A stretch of 64,000 nucleotides of DNA from Leeuwenhoekiella blandensis MED217 (GTDB lineage Bacteria > Bacteroidota > Bacteroidia > Flavobacteriales > Flavobacteriaceae), in assembly GCF_000152985.1 (NCBI RefSeq), contig NZ_CH672395.1, positions 2,120,123 through 2,184,122 on the forward strand. Direction: 5' to 3'. Below, piece by piece: positions 9,384 through 17,878 of the stretch. Within the stretch, counting starts at the first letter, position 1. Every line of letters begins with the position of its first letter. The notes under the pieces are model-generated. The model searched no databases, was not told where the DNA came from, and was given only the letters and a program-made list of their open reading frames with translations. Made by a program: the position numbers and the translations under genes.

Positions 9384-9912
9384 AAGCTATAAAGAATACC
9401 TAAGAGATATAACCACCTTCATTTTTGATGTAGACGGCGTGATGACCGACGGTTCTTTAATGATAACCACCGACGGCGAAATGTTCAGGACTATGAACGT
9501 AAAAGATGGTTATGCCATCAAGTGCGCTTTAGACAATGGTTACAACATTTGCATTATAAGCGGCGGCACCAATGAAGGCGTACGCAACCGACTTAAAGCA
9601 TTGGGTGTTACAGATATTCACCTTGGCGCTCACGCTAAAATGGAACAATTCAACAAATACATTTCTGAGAATAACATCAAAGCTGAAAATGTGCTTTATA
9701 TGGGGGACGACATCCCTGATTATCCCGTGATGAAGGAAGTTGGTCTTCCTTGCTGTCCACAGGATGCGGTTAAAGAAATCAAGGAAGTGGCCAAATATGT
9801 TTCCCATAAGAAAGGTGGAAAAGGCTGCGTACGTGATGTCATTGAGCAAGTGCTTAAAGTGCAGGATAATTGGATGAATTATTTTAATGCCGGCCCGGTT
9901 CAAAATAAATAG
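9373..9912 (+). CDS. kdsC: HAD phosphatase, KdsC family (KDO 8-phosphate phosphatase)
   Basis: The 179-residue protein is a capless HAD enzyme of the type that removes phosphate from 3-deoxy-D-manno-octulosonate 8-phosphate in LPS core synthesis. Motif I is FDVDGVMTDG with Asp19 and Asp21, motif II is IISGG near residue 58, and motif IV is YMGDDIPDYPVM near 113. Length and motif spacing fit KdsC. The other KDO genes are not in this window, so the substrate is inferred from family. It overlaps the Rossmann/DUF2520 gene and ends before a strong terminator. Confidence 0.88.
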   Translation: MSDKSYKEYLRDITTFIFDVDGVMTDGSLMITTDGEMFRTMNVKDGYAIKCALDNGYNICIISGGTNEGVRNRLKALGVTDIHLGAHAKMEQFNKYISENNIKAENVLYMGDDIPDYPVMKEVGLPCCPQDAVKEIKEVAKYVSHKKGGKGCVRDVIEQVLKVQDNWMNYFNAGPVQNK

Positions 9913-9920
9913 ACTTAAAC

Positions 9921-9957
9921 AAAAAGCCGCTTTATAAAATCATAAAGCGGCTTTTTT
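9921..9957. terminator. Bidirectional terminator after kdsC
   Basis: AAAAAGCCGCTTTAT pairs with ATAAAGCGGCTTTTT around an AAAATC loop. It lies between the convergent kdsC and pyrophosphatase genes. Confidence 0.88.
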
Positions 9958-9982
9958 ATTGGCGCCGTTAAGGGTTTAATAT
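9954..9982 (-). repeat. Remnant of the dispersed repeat (3' tail only)
   Basis: Read on the minus strand this is ATATTAAACCCTTAACGGCG followed by CCAATAAAAAA. It resembles the 3' tail of copy A at 5190-5220 (TATTAAACCCTTTGGCGGTG, then CCAATAAAAA). As in copy A, the A tract forms one side of a terminator stem. Confidence 0.45.
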
Positions 9983-9989
9983 TGGTTTA

Positions 9990-10604
9990 TTACTGATTTT
10001 CAAATCCTAGAATAGCTTCATTCAATATCTGAGTAGCAGCCGCTGTATCTCCATATCCTGAAGATTTCATCAGTCCCTTACCTTTATAATTGGTAAACCA
10101 GGTTTCAATAATAGTAGTAACGCCTGGGTAGTTCTCATTCAAATCTTCAATAGTATTAATCGCGTAAAAGCTCGTATTTTTTGCGACGGCGATCAATTTA
10201 TCATCCTGTTCTCCCCTATCTTGCAAATGTAGAACCCCGATCAACTTGCAAGGAACAACACTTCCTCGGGATACCGGATCTCCTAGCACTAAAACATCAA
10301 GAGGATCTCCATCACCTCCTTGATCTTTAGACAATAAGGTTTTAGGAATAAAGCCGTAATTACCAGGATATCCTAAGTAATCAACAATTCTGCCTTTACC
10401 CGCCACCTGCTCCCATTCTAACACCCCGGTCTTTTTATTGATTTCCCATTTTTGTCGCGTTCCGGAAGGAATTTCGATTACCGCATTAATAGAACCTTCT
10501 GCGGTCTTTGCCGCATAGAAAGTGAGAAGATTTTCTTCAGAATGTTGTTTACAGGATTGCAAGGCGAAAAGCAAAATACAAAGACCTTTTATTACGTTGG
10601 TCAT
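9990..10604 (-). CDS. Inorganic pyrophosphatase family I, predicted lipoprotein
   Basis: The core matches soluble family I pyrophosphatase, which hydrolyses PPi to two phosphates. It has EIPSGTRQKWEINK near residue 44, GYPGNYGFIP, and the metal-binding signature GDGDPLDVLVLGDP near 100. Unusually the protein starts with a lipoprotein signal peptide (CILLFALQSC, Cys18), so it should sit in the periplasm or on a membrane surface. Its start codon overlaps the stop codon of the GH43 gene by one base, so translation is probably coupled. In the periplasm it cannot support the usual biosynthetic role; phosphate scavenging is a guess. Confidence 0.9.
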   Translation of the reverse strand: MTNVIKGLCILLFALQSCKQHSEENLLTFYAAKTAEGSINAVIEIPSGTRQKWEINKKTGVLEWEQVAGKGRIVDYLGYPGNYGFIPKTLLSKDQGGDGDPLDVLVLGDPVSRGSVVPCKLIGVLHLQDRGEQDDKLIAVAKNTSFYAINTIEDLNENYPGVTTIIETWFTNYKGKGLMKSSGYGDTAAATQILNEAILGFENQ

Positions 10605-11692
10605 TATTCAAAGTTTAAGGTATACTCCCAATGCTGTGCAAGCATTTGCGCTTCAGCTCTTGTTAGCTGAATAACCGCTCCATGTTTGGGCGAAGTAAAA
10701 TTGGTGGTTTTCATTTTTCCTTCATTAAAATGCCCCAAGTCTTTAAAATTCTCAAAGTCGGACGTTTCTACAAAACCAAAATTATGCGGATTGATACTGT
10801 AAATATCATACATCAGCACGTAATTATCAGAATCGATACGCTGCCAAACGTTAGGTGCTTCACAAGAGCCCGGTTCCCTATCAACCCATTCCGGATTATA
10901 GACATAACCTGAATTGATCGAATCTGAAAACGCCATTTTTACACCGATAGGATTCTCCTGAGCGACATACATCATACAGTATTTTCCATCAGGCAGTTTA
11001 GTTATATCTGCATCTAGAATCTGAATCGAATCGTCAGGATACTCAAAAAGTGGCTGCGGTTCAGTCAATGTAGTAAAATCTTCATTGGCGTACGAATAGT
11101 ATAATTTGGTAAGTCCGTGTCCCATACGCATGGTATAATACACCATCATTTTTCCTTCTTCAGGATCATAGATACTCTGCGGTGCCCAGGCACAACCAAT
11201 TTCATCAAAACCTTCAAAATGCTCATCAAATAAGAAGTTCGTGTGTTCCCAATGAATCAAATCATAGGATTTCATCATCACAAAACCTTTATTATTTCCC
11301 CAGTCGTATTCTTCAATGGGGCGCTCCCAGGTTGTTTCGCGATACCCTAAATTTTTGGCAAACAAATGCAAATCAGTCATTACCACATAAAATGCACCAT
11401 CGGGTCCTCGAGAAATATGCGGATCGCGAATACCTTTTTGACTGGCAATACTATCCCCTGCAACAATGGGTTTCCCCTCATTAATATCTGTAAATGAATA
11501 ACCGTCTGTACTTAACGCCATATGCAAACTATGCGTATCATCTTTGAAATACGTCAACAAATACGCTTCCATAGCAGTCGGGCTTTCAGAGGATTCTTCA
11601 GTTTGATCTGGTGTAGTGGATTTTGGCGTGTTTTTACAAGCTGTAATTACAAAAAGTAATGCAGCAATGAGAGTGAAAAATTTTGAACACAT
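10604..11692 (-). CDS. Glycoside hydrolase family 43-like lipoprotein
   Basis: The 362-residue protein has a lipobox (LLFVITAC, Cys19) and then a five-bladed beta-propeller pattern typical of GH43 and related families. Candidate catalytic residues are the base Asp in GIRDPHISRG (near residue 90), Asp or neighbouring residues in WAPQSIYD (near 169) and the acid Glu in GSCEAPNVW (near 283). GH43 enzymes cleave arabinan, xylan or galactan side chains. No SusC/SusD pair or other carbohydrate genes are near, so the substrate is open. It lies between the PH-domain gene (3-base gap) and the lipoprotein pyrophosphatase (1-base overlap). Confidence 0.83.
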   Translation of the reverse strand: MCSKFFTLIAALLFVITACKNTPKSTTPDQTEESSESPTAMEAYLLTYFKDDTHSLHMALSTDGYSFTDINEGKPIVAGDSIASQKGIRDPHISRGPDGAFYVVMTDLHLFAKNLGYRETTWERPIEEYDWGNNKGFVMMKSYDLIHWEHTNFLFDEHFEGFDEIGCAWAPQSIYDPEEGKMMVYYTMRMGHGLTKLYYSYANEDFTTLTEPQPLFEYPDDSIQILDADITKLPDGKYCMMYVAQENPIGVKMAFSDSINSGYVYNPEWVDREPGSCEAPNVWQRIDSDNYVLMYDIYSINPHNFGFVETSDFENFKDLGHFNEGKMKTTNFTSPKHGAVIQLTRAEAQMLAQHWEYTLNFE

Positions 11693-11695
11693 GAA

Positions 11696-12115
11696 TTAAA
11701 TGATTTTTATATCTGCTTTATAAGATAAAATTGATTTGATGAATTCCTCATTATCCTGCGGACTGATATAAATCTCGTCATAAGCGTTGTATTTAATGAT
11801 CAAACCTTTGCGAGCAGTCGCAGGCTTTAACCCTACCCATAGGGTTTTATTTTTGATGATTTCACGAATATTTTCTAACGGAATGGATCCTTTCAGCGGA
11901 CCTGATTTATAGTTTAGAAATGAAGAAGTTAAAGAATATGAAGTGCCAAAAAAGAACCACAAAAAAAGTATCGATGTAGGTGTTATGCCTAACACATACC
12001 AATACCAGCCTGTTTCCTTCCCTGAATCTGAAAAAACACCTATCAGGATAAAAAGGAAAATCAGCACGAGCAAAGCACTCAAAAACAACGGATCTTTTCT
12101 GCTTTTAAAATTCAT
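11696..12115 (-). CDS. Membrane-anchored PH-domain protein
   Basis: This 139-residue protein has two adjacent membrane helices (about residues 10-28 and 38-56) and a cytoplasmic C-terminal domain of beta strands. SLTSSFLNYKSGPLKGSIPLENIREI is followed by a second sheet and a helix (NEEFIKSIL), the pattern of bacterial PH domains. No enzymatic motif is seen. It is the first gene of a tight minus-strand cluster with the GH43 lipoprotein and the pyrophosphatase. Function unknown. Confidence 0.7.
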   Translation of the reverse strand: MNFKSRKDPLFLSALLVLIFLFILIGVFSDSGKETGWYWYVLGITPTSILFLWFFFGTSYSLTSSFLNYKSGPLKGSIPLENIREIIKNKTLWVGLKPATARKGLIIKYNAYDEIYISPQDNEEFIKSILSYKADIKII

Positions 12116-12133
12116 AATCAGGGTTAAGTTAAT

Positions 12134-12170
12134 AAAAAAGGCTACACCAAATAGGTTGCAGCCTTTTTTT
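12134..12170. terminator. Terminator after the DinB gene
   Basis: AAAAAAGGCT pairs with AGCCTTTTTT with a further partly paired interior. On the minus strand it lies just after the DinB gene stop and before the PH-domain gene. Confidence 0.7.
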
Positions 12171-12194
12171 TGAATTTTAAAAATGCCTATTCAA

Positions 12195-12719
12195 TTAAAT
12201 CAAATAGTTGGATTGGATGATATTGGCATGGTGAATCTCATGACCACAAATGATAAAACCCGAAGCTCTTGCTGTTAAGCTAGCATCACTAGACGTACCT
12301 TTATTCAAAAGCGCTTCTTCATTAAAAGATTGAAAAAGATTGATGGTACAATCGCGTACTAAACTATATTCTTCCAGCATCGTATGCATATTTTTCTCAT
12401 TTGCACGAGAAGGCGTTATATAATCATCCTGCTCAAATCCTGGAAGCGGTGTCTTATCACCTCTCCCAATACGAAGTGCTCGATAGCAAAATATACGCTC
12501 TGTGTCGATCACATGTTGCAAAACTTCAAGTATGGTCCATTTTCCTGATTGATACGCAAAGCGCCATTTATCCTCAGGAATTTCAGAATAAAAAGTGAGA
12601 CTTTTTTCCTTACCGTCTTTTAAAGCTTCGAGCAACTCCTGATCAGGTTTAACGAGTTCTACATAATTTCTGTAGAACGCGTTAAACTCGCTGTGATCAA
12701 GATCTTTTACCGTCGCCAT
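12195..12719 (-). CDS. DinB-family four-helix protein
   Basis: The 174-residue protein has the DinB/YfiT helical-bundle pattern with three spaced metal-binding histidines: LEVLQHVIDTER near residue 68, the arginine-rich FCYRALRIGRGD following, and GHEIHHANII near 160. Family members are metal-dependent thiol transferases or have no known role. Its ATG overlaps the stop codon of ppc by one base, so it is translationally coupled to PEP carboxylase. A functional link to ppc is not established. Confidence 0.85.
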   Translation of the reverse strand: MATVKDLDHSEFNAFYRNYVELVKPDQELLEALKDGKEKSLTFYSEIPEDKWRFAYQSGKWTILEVLQHVIDTERIFCYRALRIGRGDKTPLPGFEQDDYITPSRANEKNMHTMLEEYSLVRDCTINLFQSFNEEALLNKGTSSDASLTARASGFIICGHEIHHANIIQSNYLI

Positions 12720-15304
12720 TATGCTGAGTTACGGCTAGCGTTGATATTTCCGAATAACGAACGCGTTACCATTTTTTCAAACATTTCTAGCTTTTTCTCA
12801 TCAGGATTTTCTTCGCGCTGCATTTCCTGAATTTTCTTAAGCGCAAACTGCTGAATGGTTAACAAAGGCAATACAATACGCTCTCGTTCTTGAATTGAAG
12901 CTTTACCTGCTTGCTCATCTTCCATAAGTTCGCTGTAACCGGTAACTTTAAGCAATACGCGTTTACTGCGCTCATACTCTTCATGAATAAGCTCCCAAAA
13001 CGCACCAAATTCAGGATCATCTTTCATATACGCTGTAAGCGCAAAGAAAGATTTGGTCAAACTCATCATACTATTTTCAAGCAAGGTTCTAAAGAACATG
13101 CTGTTGTTGTATAAAGATTGAACACGATCAAACTCGCCACGCTCTTCTAGTTTTTCTATAGCAGTACCAACGCCGAAAAATCCAGGAACGTTTTGCTTCA
13201 GCTGTGACCAAGATCCAACAAATGGAATTGCTCGTAAGTCTGAAAAGTTGAGTTTATCGCTTCCGCCACGTTTACTTGGGCGACTACCAATATTGGTTTT
13301 TGCATAAAACTTCAATGTACTCATACGCTCTAAATAGCCTAAAAATTTAGGATGCGCTTTAAAGTCTGAATACGCTTGATAGCTTATCTCAGCAAGCTCT
13401 TCCATGGTCTTACGATCTTCATCAGGGAAAGCTTTCGTTTTTTGAGAAAAGACTCCGTTGAAAATACCAGAACTCAACAATTGCTCTAAGTTGTATTGGC
13501 ACGAGTCTGGCGTACCAAAATTAGAACTAATGGTTTGTCCTTGAACGGTTACCTGAATTTCTTCATCCTCAATAGTTTCTCCTAAAGAAGCGTAGAATTG
13601 ATGGGTTTTACCACCACCACGTGCCGGTGGTCCTCCTCTACCATCAAAGAAAATCACTTTAATTCCGAATTCTCTAGAAACCTGAGTAAGCTCTTCTTTT
13701 GCTTTAAAAATACTCCAGTTAGCCATTAAATACCCACCATCTTTAGTACCATCACTAAAGCCTAGCATAATGGTTTGCTTCATATTACGCTTTTTCAAAT
13801 GTGCTGCATAAGCTGGATTTGTGTATAACCCGCGCATCACTTCTTTAGCGATCTTTAAATCCGGTACTGTTTCAAACAAAGGAACAATATCAACCGTTGG
13901 ATCCTCCCAACCGGTCAGGTGAATCATAGAGAATGCTTGCATTACATTGAGGCCGGTCTGGTTGTTACTTATGATGTAACGATTACAGCTACGCTCTCCG
14001 TTTTGCTTTTGAATTTCCTGCATTGCATAAATACTCTCTAGCGTTTTACGCGCAATATCATCTTCAAGCGTTGCAGGATCAACTTTTCCACGCACATCCT
14101 GAAGGATCTTGATTTGCTCCTCTTCAGAAAGGTCCAGATAGTTTTCAGGGAATATCCCTAAATTATCTTTAGCACATTGCTTTACGATTTCGTCCATCAC
14201 GTGCATATGCACACGACTATCTTGACGGATGTCTAACACCGCAAAGTGGTATCCAAACATTTTTACCTTATTCAGGATATCATCGATCTCTTCTAAGAAT
14301 AAGCTTTCATGACGCTCCACCACTATTTTGCGTATGCGTAATAAGGTAGTTTCTAACTCTTCAAGAGATACGGTAACTTCATCACCCGGTAAAAAGATGC
14401 TATCGTAAAGTCGTTTTTCAAGATCTGCAAGGGCTTCTTCGGTACCTACGAAGGTGATGCGACGTCTTAAACTGCGAATGTCGCGGTAGTAATTTTTAAT
14501 AATGGTATTACGTAAACGAGAAGCAACCTTCAGCGTGATTTCAGTAGTAACAAAAGGGTTACCGTCACGGTCACCTCCCGGCCAGAATCCTAAATCAATA
14601 ACTTCATTATCAAAGAATTCTCCTTTGAATACGTTTTGACGTAAATAATTATAAATGTGGCTAGAGGCTTTATAAAATACATTTTCTAAGTACCAGATTA
14701 AGCTCACCGCCTCATCATAAGGTGTTGGCTTCTCTTTCTTAAAAAACGGTGTCTTACCTAATTGAGATAATAATTTCTTAATCATCTCAACGTTGTTTTC
14801 ATTTATCGCAGCGCTTAGGTCATTAATGATTCCTAATACAGCACCTGGATAAAACTGTGTTGGGTGTGCAGTTAAAACCGGTCTGATCTTAAAATCTTGT
14901 AGATATTCTTTTAATTCGCCGGTTTTAGATTGTGCTTCTGCTTCTTCTTTGATGTTTCTCAGCGTTCCACGACCGTCCATATTATTAACGGTACGATAGG
15001 CTGCATCTTCAATAGCATCAAAAAGCACTACCTGACGTTCTATATATTGAATAAATCGAAATAGTAAGTCATAACGTTCTTCTTCAGAAACGTCTCTTTG
15101 ATACTTATCAAAGAAATAATTGACGATTTTTTCTGGGTTATAATGCTTGTCATAACCTCGCGTACAAATACGATCAAACAAGGGCAGCAAAACCCCAGTA
15201 TCTGTAATACCTTGAAAAGGTAAAGTCATAAACAAGCTATTATATACCTGATATTTTGATTTTACCAGGTTATTAAAGCGTTCTAATTTTGGTTGTCTGG
15301 ACAT
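12719..15304 (-). CDS. ppc: Phosphoenolpyruvate carboxylase
   Basis: The enzyme adds bicarbonate to PEP to make oxaloacetate, refilling the citric acid cycle. The key elements are present: VLTAHPTQF near residue 148 with the catalytic His, FWPGGDRDGNPFV near 240, GFSDGTKDGGYLMANW near 525, and the glycine-rich FDGRGGPPARGGGKT near 560. It ends NASRNSA rather than the RNTG of the enterobacterial enzyme. At 861 residues it is slightly short for the family, as in other Bacteroidota. DinB follows with a one-base overlap. Confidence 0.95.
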   Translation of the reverse strand: MSRQPKLERFNNLVKSKYQVYNSLFMTLPFQGITDTGVLLPLFDRICTRGYDKHYNPEKIVNYFFDKYQRDVSEEERYDLLFRFIQYIERQVVLFDAIEDAAYRTVNNMDGRGTLRNIKEEAEAQSKTGELKEYLQDFKIRPVLTAHPTQFYPGAVLGIINDLSAAINENNVEMIKKLLSQLGKTPFFKKEKPTPYDEAVSLIWYLENVFYKASSHIYNYLRQNVFKGEFFDNEVIDLGFWPGGDRDGNPFVTTEITLKVASRLRNTIIKNYYRDIRSLRRRITFVGTEEALADLEKRLYDSIFLPGDEVTVSLEELETTLLRIRKIVVERHESLFLEEIDDILNKVKMFGYHFAVLDIRQDSRVHMHVMDEIVKQCAKDNLGIFPENYLDLSEEEQIKILQDVRGKVDPATLEDDIARKTLESIYAMQEIQKQNGERSCNRYIISNNQTGLNVMQAFSMIHLTGWEDPTVDIVPLFETVPDLKIAKEVMRGLYTNPAYAAHLKKRNMKQTIMLGFSDGTKDGGYLMANWSIFKAKEELTQVSREFGIKVIFFDGRGGPPARGGGKTHQFYASLGETIEDEEIQVTVQGQTISSNFGTPDSCQYNLEQLLSSGIFNGVFSQKTKAFPDEDRKTMEELAEISYQAYSDFKAHPKFLGYLERMSTLKFYAKTNIGSRPSKRGGSDKLNFSDLRAIPFVGSWSQLKQNVPGFFGVGTAIEKLEERGEFDRVQSLYNNSMFFRTLLENSMMSLTKSFFALTAYMKDDPEFGAFWELIHEEYERSKRVLLKVTGYSELMEDEQAGKASIQERERIVLPLLTIQQFALKKIQEMQREENPDEKKLEMFEKMVTRSLFGNINASRNSA

Positions 15305-15323
15305 AAATAGTCTGGTTTTTGAA

Positions 15324-15356
15324 TAAAAAAACCCTTTGTCAACAAAGCCAAAGGGT
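15324..15356 (-). terminator. Terminator after the Lrp/AsnC gene
   Basis: On the minus strand ACCCTTTG pairs with CAAAGGGT and a run of seven T follows. It separates the Lrp/AsnC regulator from ppc. Confidence 0.75.
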
Positions 15357-15385
15357 ATATTTAAAGAAATATTCTTTGGTTTACT

Positions 15386-15865
15386 TTACAGGTCTTGAAA
15401 GATGCTATGCATTAAACGTTTCTTATCGTTAATGCTTTCATCAAGAGAAATCATTGTTTCAGTACGGTACACTCCTTCAATATCATCTAACATAAAAATA
15501 ATATTTTTAGCGTGTTCTGTATTCTTAGCACGCACTTTACAGAAAATATTGAATTTTCCGGTAGTAACATGTGCAACCGTAACATAAGGAATTTGGTTAA
15601 TACGCTCCAAGACAAATGTGGTTTGACTTGTCTTATTTATATATATACCTACATAAGCAATAAAAGAATAGCCAAGTTTTGCGTAGTCTAAGGTTAATGA
15701 CGACCCCACAATAATACCAGCTTCTTCCATTTTCTTAACACGTACGTGAACCGTACCTGCAGAAATAAGCAATTTCTTTGCTATATCGGTAAAAGGAGTT
15801 CGGGTATTTTCAATCAGCATATCTAGGATTTGATGATCAACCTCGTCTAATTTGAATTTTGCCAT
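15386..15865 (-). CDS. Lrp/AsnC-family transcriptional regulator
   Basis: The 159-residue protein has an N-terminal winged helix-turn-helix (about 5-55: LDEVDHQILDMLIENTRTPFTDIAKKL with ISAGTVHVRVKKM as recognition helix). A C-terminal RAM/effector domain follows (about 65-145, with AYVGIYINK and VAHVTTGKFNIFCKV). Such regulators bind amino acids and control amino-acid metabolism genes. The targets are not known; both flanking genes lie on the same strand, and a terminator separates it from ppc. Confidence 0.92.
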   Translation of the reverse strand: MAKFKLDEVDHQILDMLIENTRTPFTDIAKKLLISAGTVHVRVKKMEEAGIIVGSSLTLDYAKLGYSFIAYVGIYINKTSQTTFVLERINQIPYVTVAHVTTGKFNIFCKVRAKNTEHAKNIIFMLDDIEGVYRTETMISLDESINDKKRLMHSIFQDL

Positions 15866-15920
15866 TATTAAGTGATTAAATTATATATAAATCAAAAATA
15901 ATACAAAATCACTGAATAAT

Positions 15921-17096
15921 TCATAATAAATTGTTGCTTTTTACCGAAAACGTTGTAGGTAAATTACTATTTACTTGAAGATTCTCAAGATTTTGACCAA
16001 CATCTAATGTGAAATTTTCAGGGAATTCTATTTTTTCTTGAGCAAAATCAATTTCGCTATGTCCAACAAAGCTATCTAAATCAGCGATTTGCGCTATCTT
16101 AGGTACAAAATATAAAATTCCGTCTCTTAAAGTTTCCTGATACTGAATCGCCATATCAGTTACTCCGTATTCCGGTAAATTAATATTACGAATTATACAG
16201 TCAAAAAAGCATTTTTTGTTCTCCGGAATAGCGAAATATGGATTTGAAGACACATTTTCTTCAGATTTAAGCAATAAAATAGACTCAAAAACGCGTATTA
16301 ATGATAAAAACATAAAGCCTCGAGTCTTTTCACGGGCATAATCATTTGGAAAATGTCCCGCTTCAAAAAGAATTGTGGGAATATTGAGCTGCTGGAGCGT
16401 GTCGCCTACACAATTTATATTAAATCCATCGTCATAACGTCCTACTTGTCCCGGAATAAATTCCTGCAACATCTCATTGAGCTCAGCAATAATAGCCATT
16501 CCCTCTTTTCTAGACTGTGTAACTGTGCGCAAAGCATCCTGAGATGGTGATAAGAAAGAAGCAACAGCACTTTGAGCAGGTTCGCCTACACCAAAGATGG
16601 TACGCTGTCCATGTAGATTAAGACAATAATCAGGATCGAGAGAGGTATAAACCTGTTTCAAAATCAGGCTCTCCGGCTGCGTAAGTTCTTGTGCATCCCT
16701 ATTCAAATCAACTTGATTGGCATTGACGCGTGTATAGGCTTCAGCACCATCAGGGTTCAACATTGGAATAAAGGTAAAATTGAACGTACTCAATAACTTT
16801 TGACCGATTTCAGTGTCTTTATTTGCTTCAAACCATTTAAAAAGATCGAATAAGGCTTTAGTAGTAGTGCTCTCATTACCGTGCATTTGTGACCAGCCTA
16901 GTATTTTAATCTCACCGGTTCCAAAAGTCACTTTATAAATAGGTCTGTTTTGTACGGAATAGCCAAGGCTTTCTTTGACAAAAAGGTCTGGTATACGGTC
17001 TAATAAAGGTTGTAGTTGATTTATGGTAAGGTATCGGCCGTAGAGCGCTTGTTCTTTGTGCGCGGTATGCCATTCAAGTAAAGAGGTATAATTCAT
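15921..17096 (-). CDS. M14-family zinc carboxypeptidase-like protein
   Basis: The protein of 391 residues has the M14 zinc ligands: HGNE (QMHGNESTTTKALF near residue 73) and the third ligand His in CLNLHGQRT near 160. A catalytic Glu is likely in ILFEAGHFP near 250. No signal peptide is present, so it should act in the cytoplasm on peptides, amides or a cell-wall-derived substrate. I chose the ATG at 17096; the codon just before it is TTG. The promoter region contains two palindromes that recur before the divergent XRE gene, suggesting control by that regulator. Confidence 0.85.
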   Translation of the reverse strand: MNYTSLLEWHTAHKEQALYGRYLTINQLQPLLDRIPDLFVKESLGYSVQNRPIYKVTFGTGEIKILGWSQMHGNESTTTKALFDLFKWFEANKDTEIGQKLLSTFNFTFIPMLNPDGAEAYTRVNANQVDLNRDAQELTQPESLILKQVYTSLDPDYCLNLHGQRTIFGVGEPAQSAVASFLSPSQDALRTVTQSRKEGMAIIAELNEMLQEFIPGQVGRYDDGFNINCVGDTLQQLNIPTILFEAGHFPNDYAREKTRGFMFLSLIRVFESILLLKSEENVSSNPYFAIPENKKCFFDCIIRNINLPEYGVTDMAIQYQETLRDGILYFVPKIAQIADLDSFVGHSEIDFAQEKIEFPENFTLDVGQNLENLQVNSNLPTTFSVKSNNLL

Positions 17097-17110
17097 CAAA
17101 TAATATTAGG

Positions 17111-17147
17111 TTACAAATGTAAACATTCCATAATTTACAATTGTACA
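17111..17147. promoter_or_regulatory. Two operator-like palindromes at the M14 peptidase promoter
   Basis: Site 1 is TTACAAATGTAA (17111-17122); site 2 is TTTACAATTGTACA (17134-17147) with the perfect core TACAATTGTA. On the minus strand site 1 contains TACATTTG, an exact TAnnTTTG -7 box 17 bases before the peptidase ATG, and site 2 contains a TTG 16 bases further upstream as a candidate -33. A protein bound here would block the promoter. Confidence 0.6.
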
Positions 17148-17312
17148 CAATAGGGATACATCTGATTAGTCACTTATGTGAACAGACGTTACTGAATTAA
17201 ACTTCGCTTTTTGGAATATTTCCTTTCTATAGCAAAGCAAGATTCATTTAATTAATATACAATAATTTAAACACATTAACCTGCAGTGATAGATCAATAA
17301 TTAATAGCCTTG

Positions 17313-17326
17313 TTTACAAATGTAAA
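17313..17326. promoter_or_regulatory. Operator-like palindrome upstream of the XRE gene
   Basis: TTTACAAATGTAAA has perfect TTTAC/GTAAA arms and the same centre as the site at 17111. It is the outer site of a pair in front of the XRE gene. Confidence 0.55.
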
Positions 17327-17348
17327 ATATATAATTCAAAGAATTGTT

Positions 17349-17360
17349 TTACATTTGTAA
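17349..17360 (+). promoter_or_regulatory. Operator-like palindrome over the XRE promoter -7 box
   Basis: TTACATTTGTAA is the reverse complement of the TTACAAATGTAA motif. It contains TACATTTG (17350-17357), a perfect TAnnTTTG box, about 30 bases before the XRE ATG. This suggests autoregulation. Confidence 0.58.
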
Positions 17361-17382
17361 CAGTGATGTTTGAAATGTAATG

Positions 17383-17394
17383 TTACAATGGTAA
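17383..17394. promoter_or_regulatory. Operator-like palindrome overlapping the XRE start codon
   Basis: TTACAATGGTAA has the same TTAC/GTAA arms and spacing as the other sites, and its centre is the ATG at 17388-17390. It could be a roadblock operator or a coincidence of the coding sequence. Confidence 0.4.
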
Positions 17395-17816
17395 ACAGCG
17401 AATTATTTGCCAAAAGGCTACAAAAAGTGATGGATGAGTATGACTTAAATGCCACATCTTTTGCAGACGCTATAGATGTAGGGCGTTCTTCCATCTCTCA
17501 TATTATCTCAGGCAGAAATAAGCCGAGTCTCGAATTTGTGATGAAAATAATCGAAGCTTTTCCTGAGGTTGAATTGTATTGGTTACTTAATGGCAAAGGA
17601 AGCTTTCCTAAAAAAGCCAGGCCTACCCCTAACTATAAACCTGCATCGAGTCAGTTGGCTGCAAATTTTGACAAGCCTTCAACTCCGGCTCAAGAAGATT
17701 TGAATTCTTCAAGTGAGTTCACGCAAAAAAAACCGGCAATAAATTCAGACATAAAAGAAATTGAACGTATTGTTATTTTTTACAATGATGGCACTTTTAA
17801 AAGTTTTAATCCCTAG
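17388..17816 (+). CDS. XRE-family helix-turn-helix regulator
   Basis: The protein of 142 residues has an N-terminal Cro/CI-type HTH (about residues 5-65: FAKRLQKVMDEYDLNATSFA, then IDVGRSSISHIISGRNKPS as the recognition part). A disordered linker follows, then a short C-terminal strand-rich segment (IERIVIFYNDGTFKSFNP), which is common in flavobacterial regulators of this type. The ATG is chosen because the in-frame TTG upstream falls inside the palindromic promoter region. It faces the M14 peptidase across shared palindromes, which suggests that it controls both genes. Confidence 0.88.
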   Translation: MVNSELFAKRLQKVMDEYDLNATSFADAIDVGRSSISHIISGRNKPSLEFVMKIIEAFPEVELYWLLNGKGSFPKKARPTPNYKPASSQLAANFDKPSTPAQEDLNSSSEFTQKKPAINSDIKEIERIVIFYNDGTFKSFNP

Positions 17817-17878
17817 TCATATTGGGATTGATATTTCTTCTATAAATTTGGAGTTATATAATCAAAATATAAACTCCC

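Noticed and set aside
11182..11484. 100-codon frame opposite the GH43 gene
   Set aside because: It lies inside the GH43 frame, which has a lipobox and family motifs; the antisense product has no plausible features.
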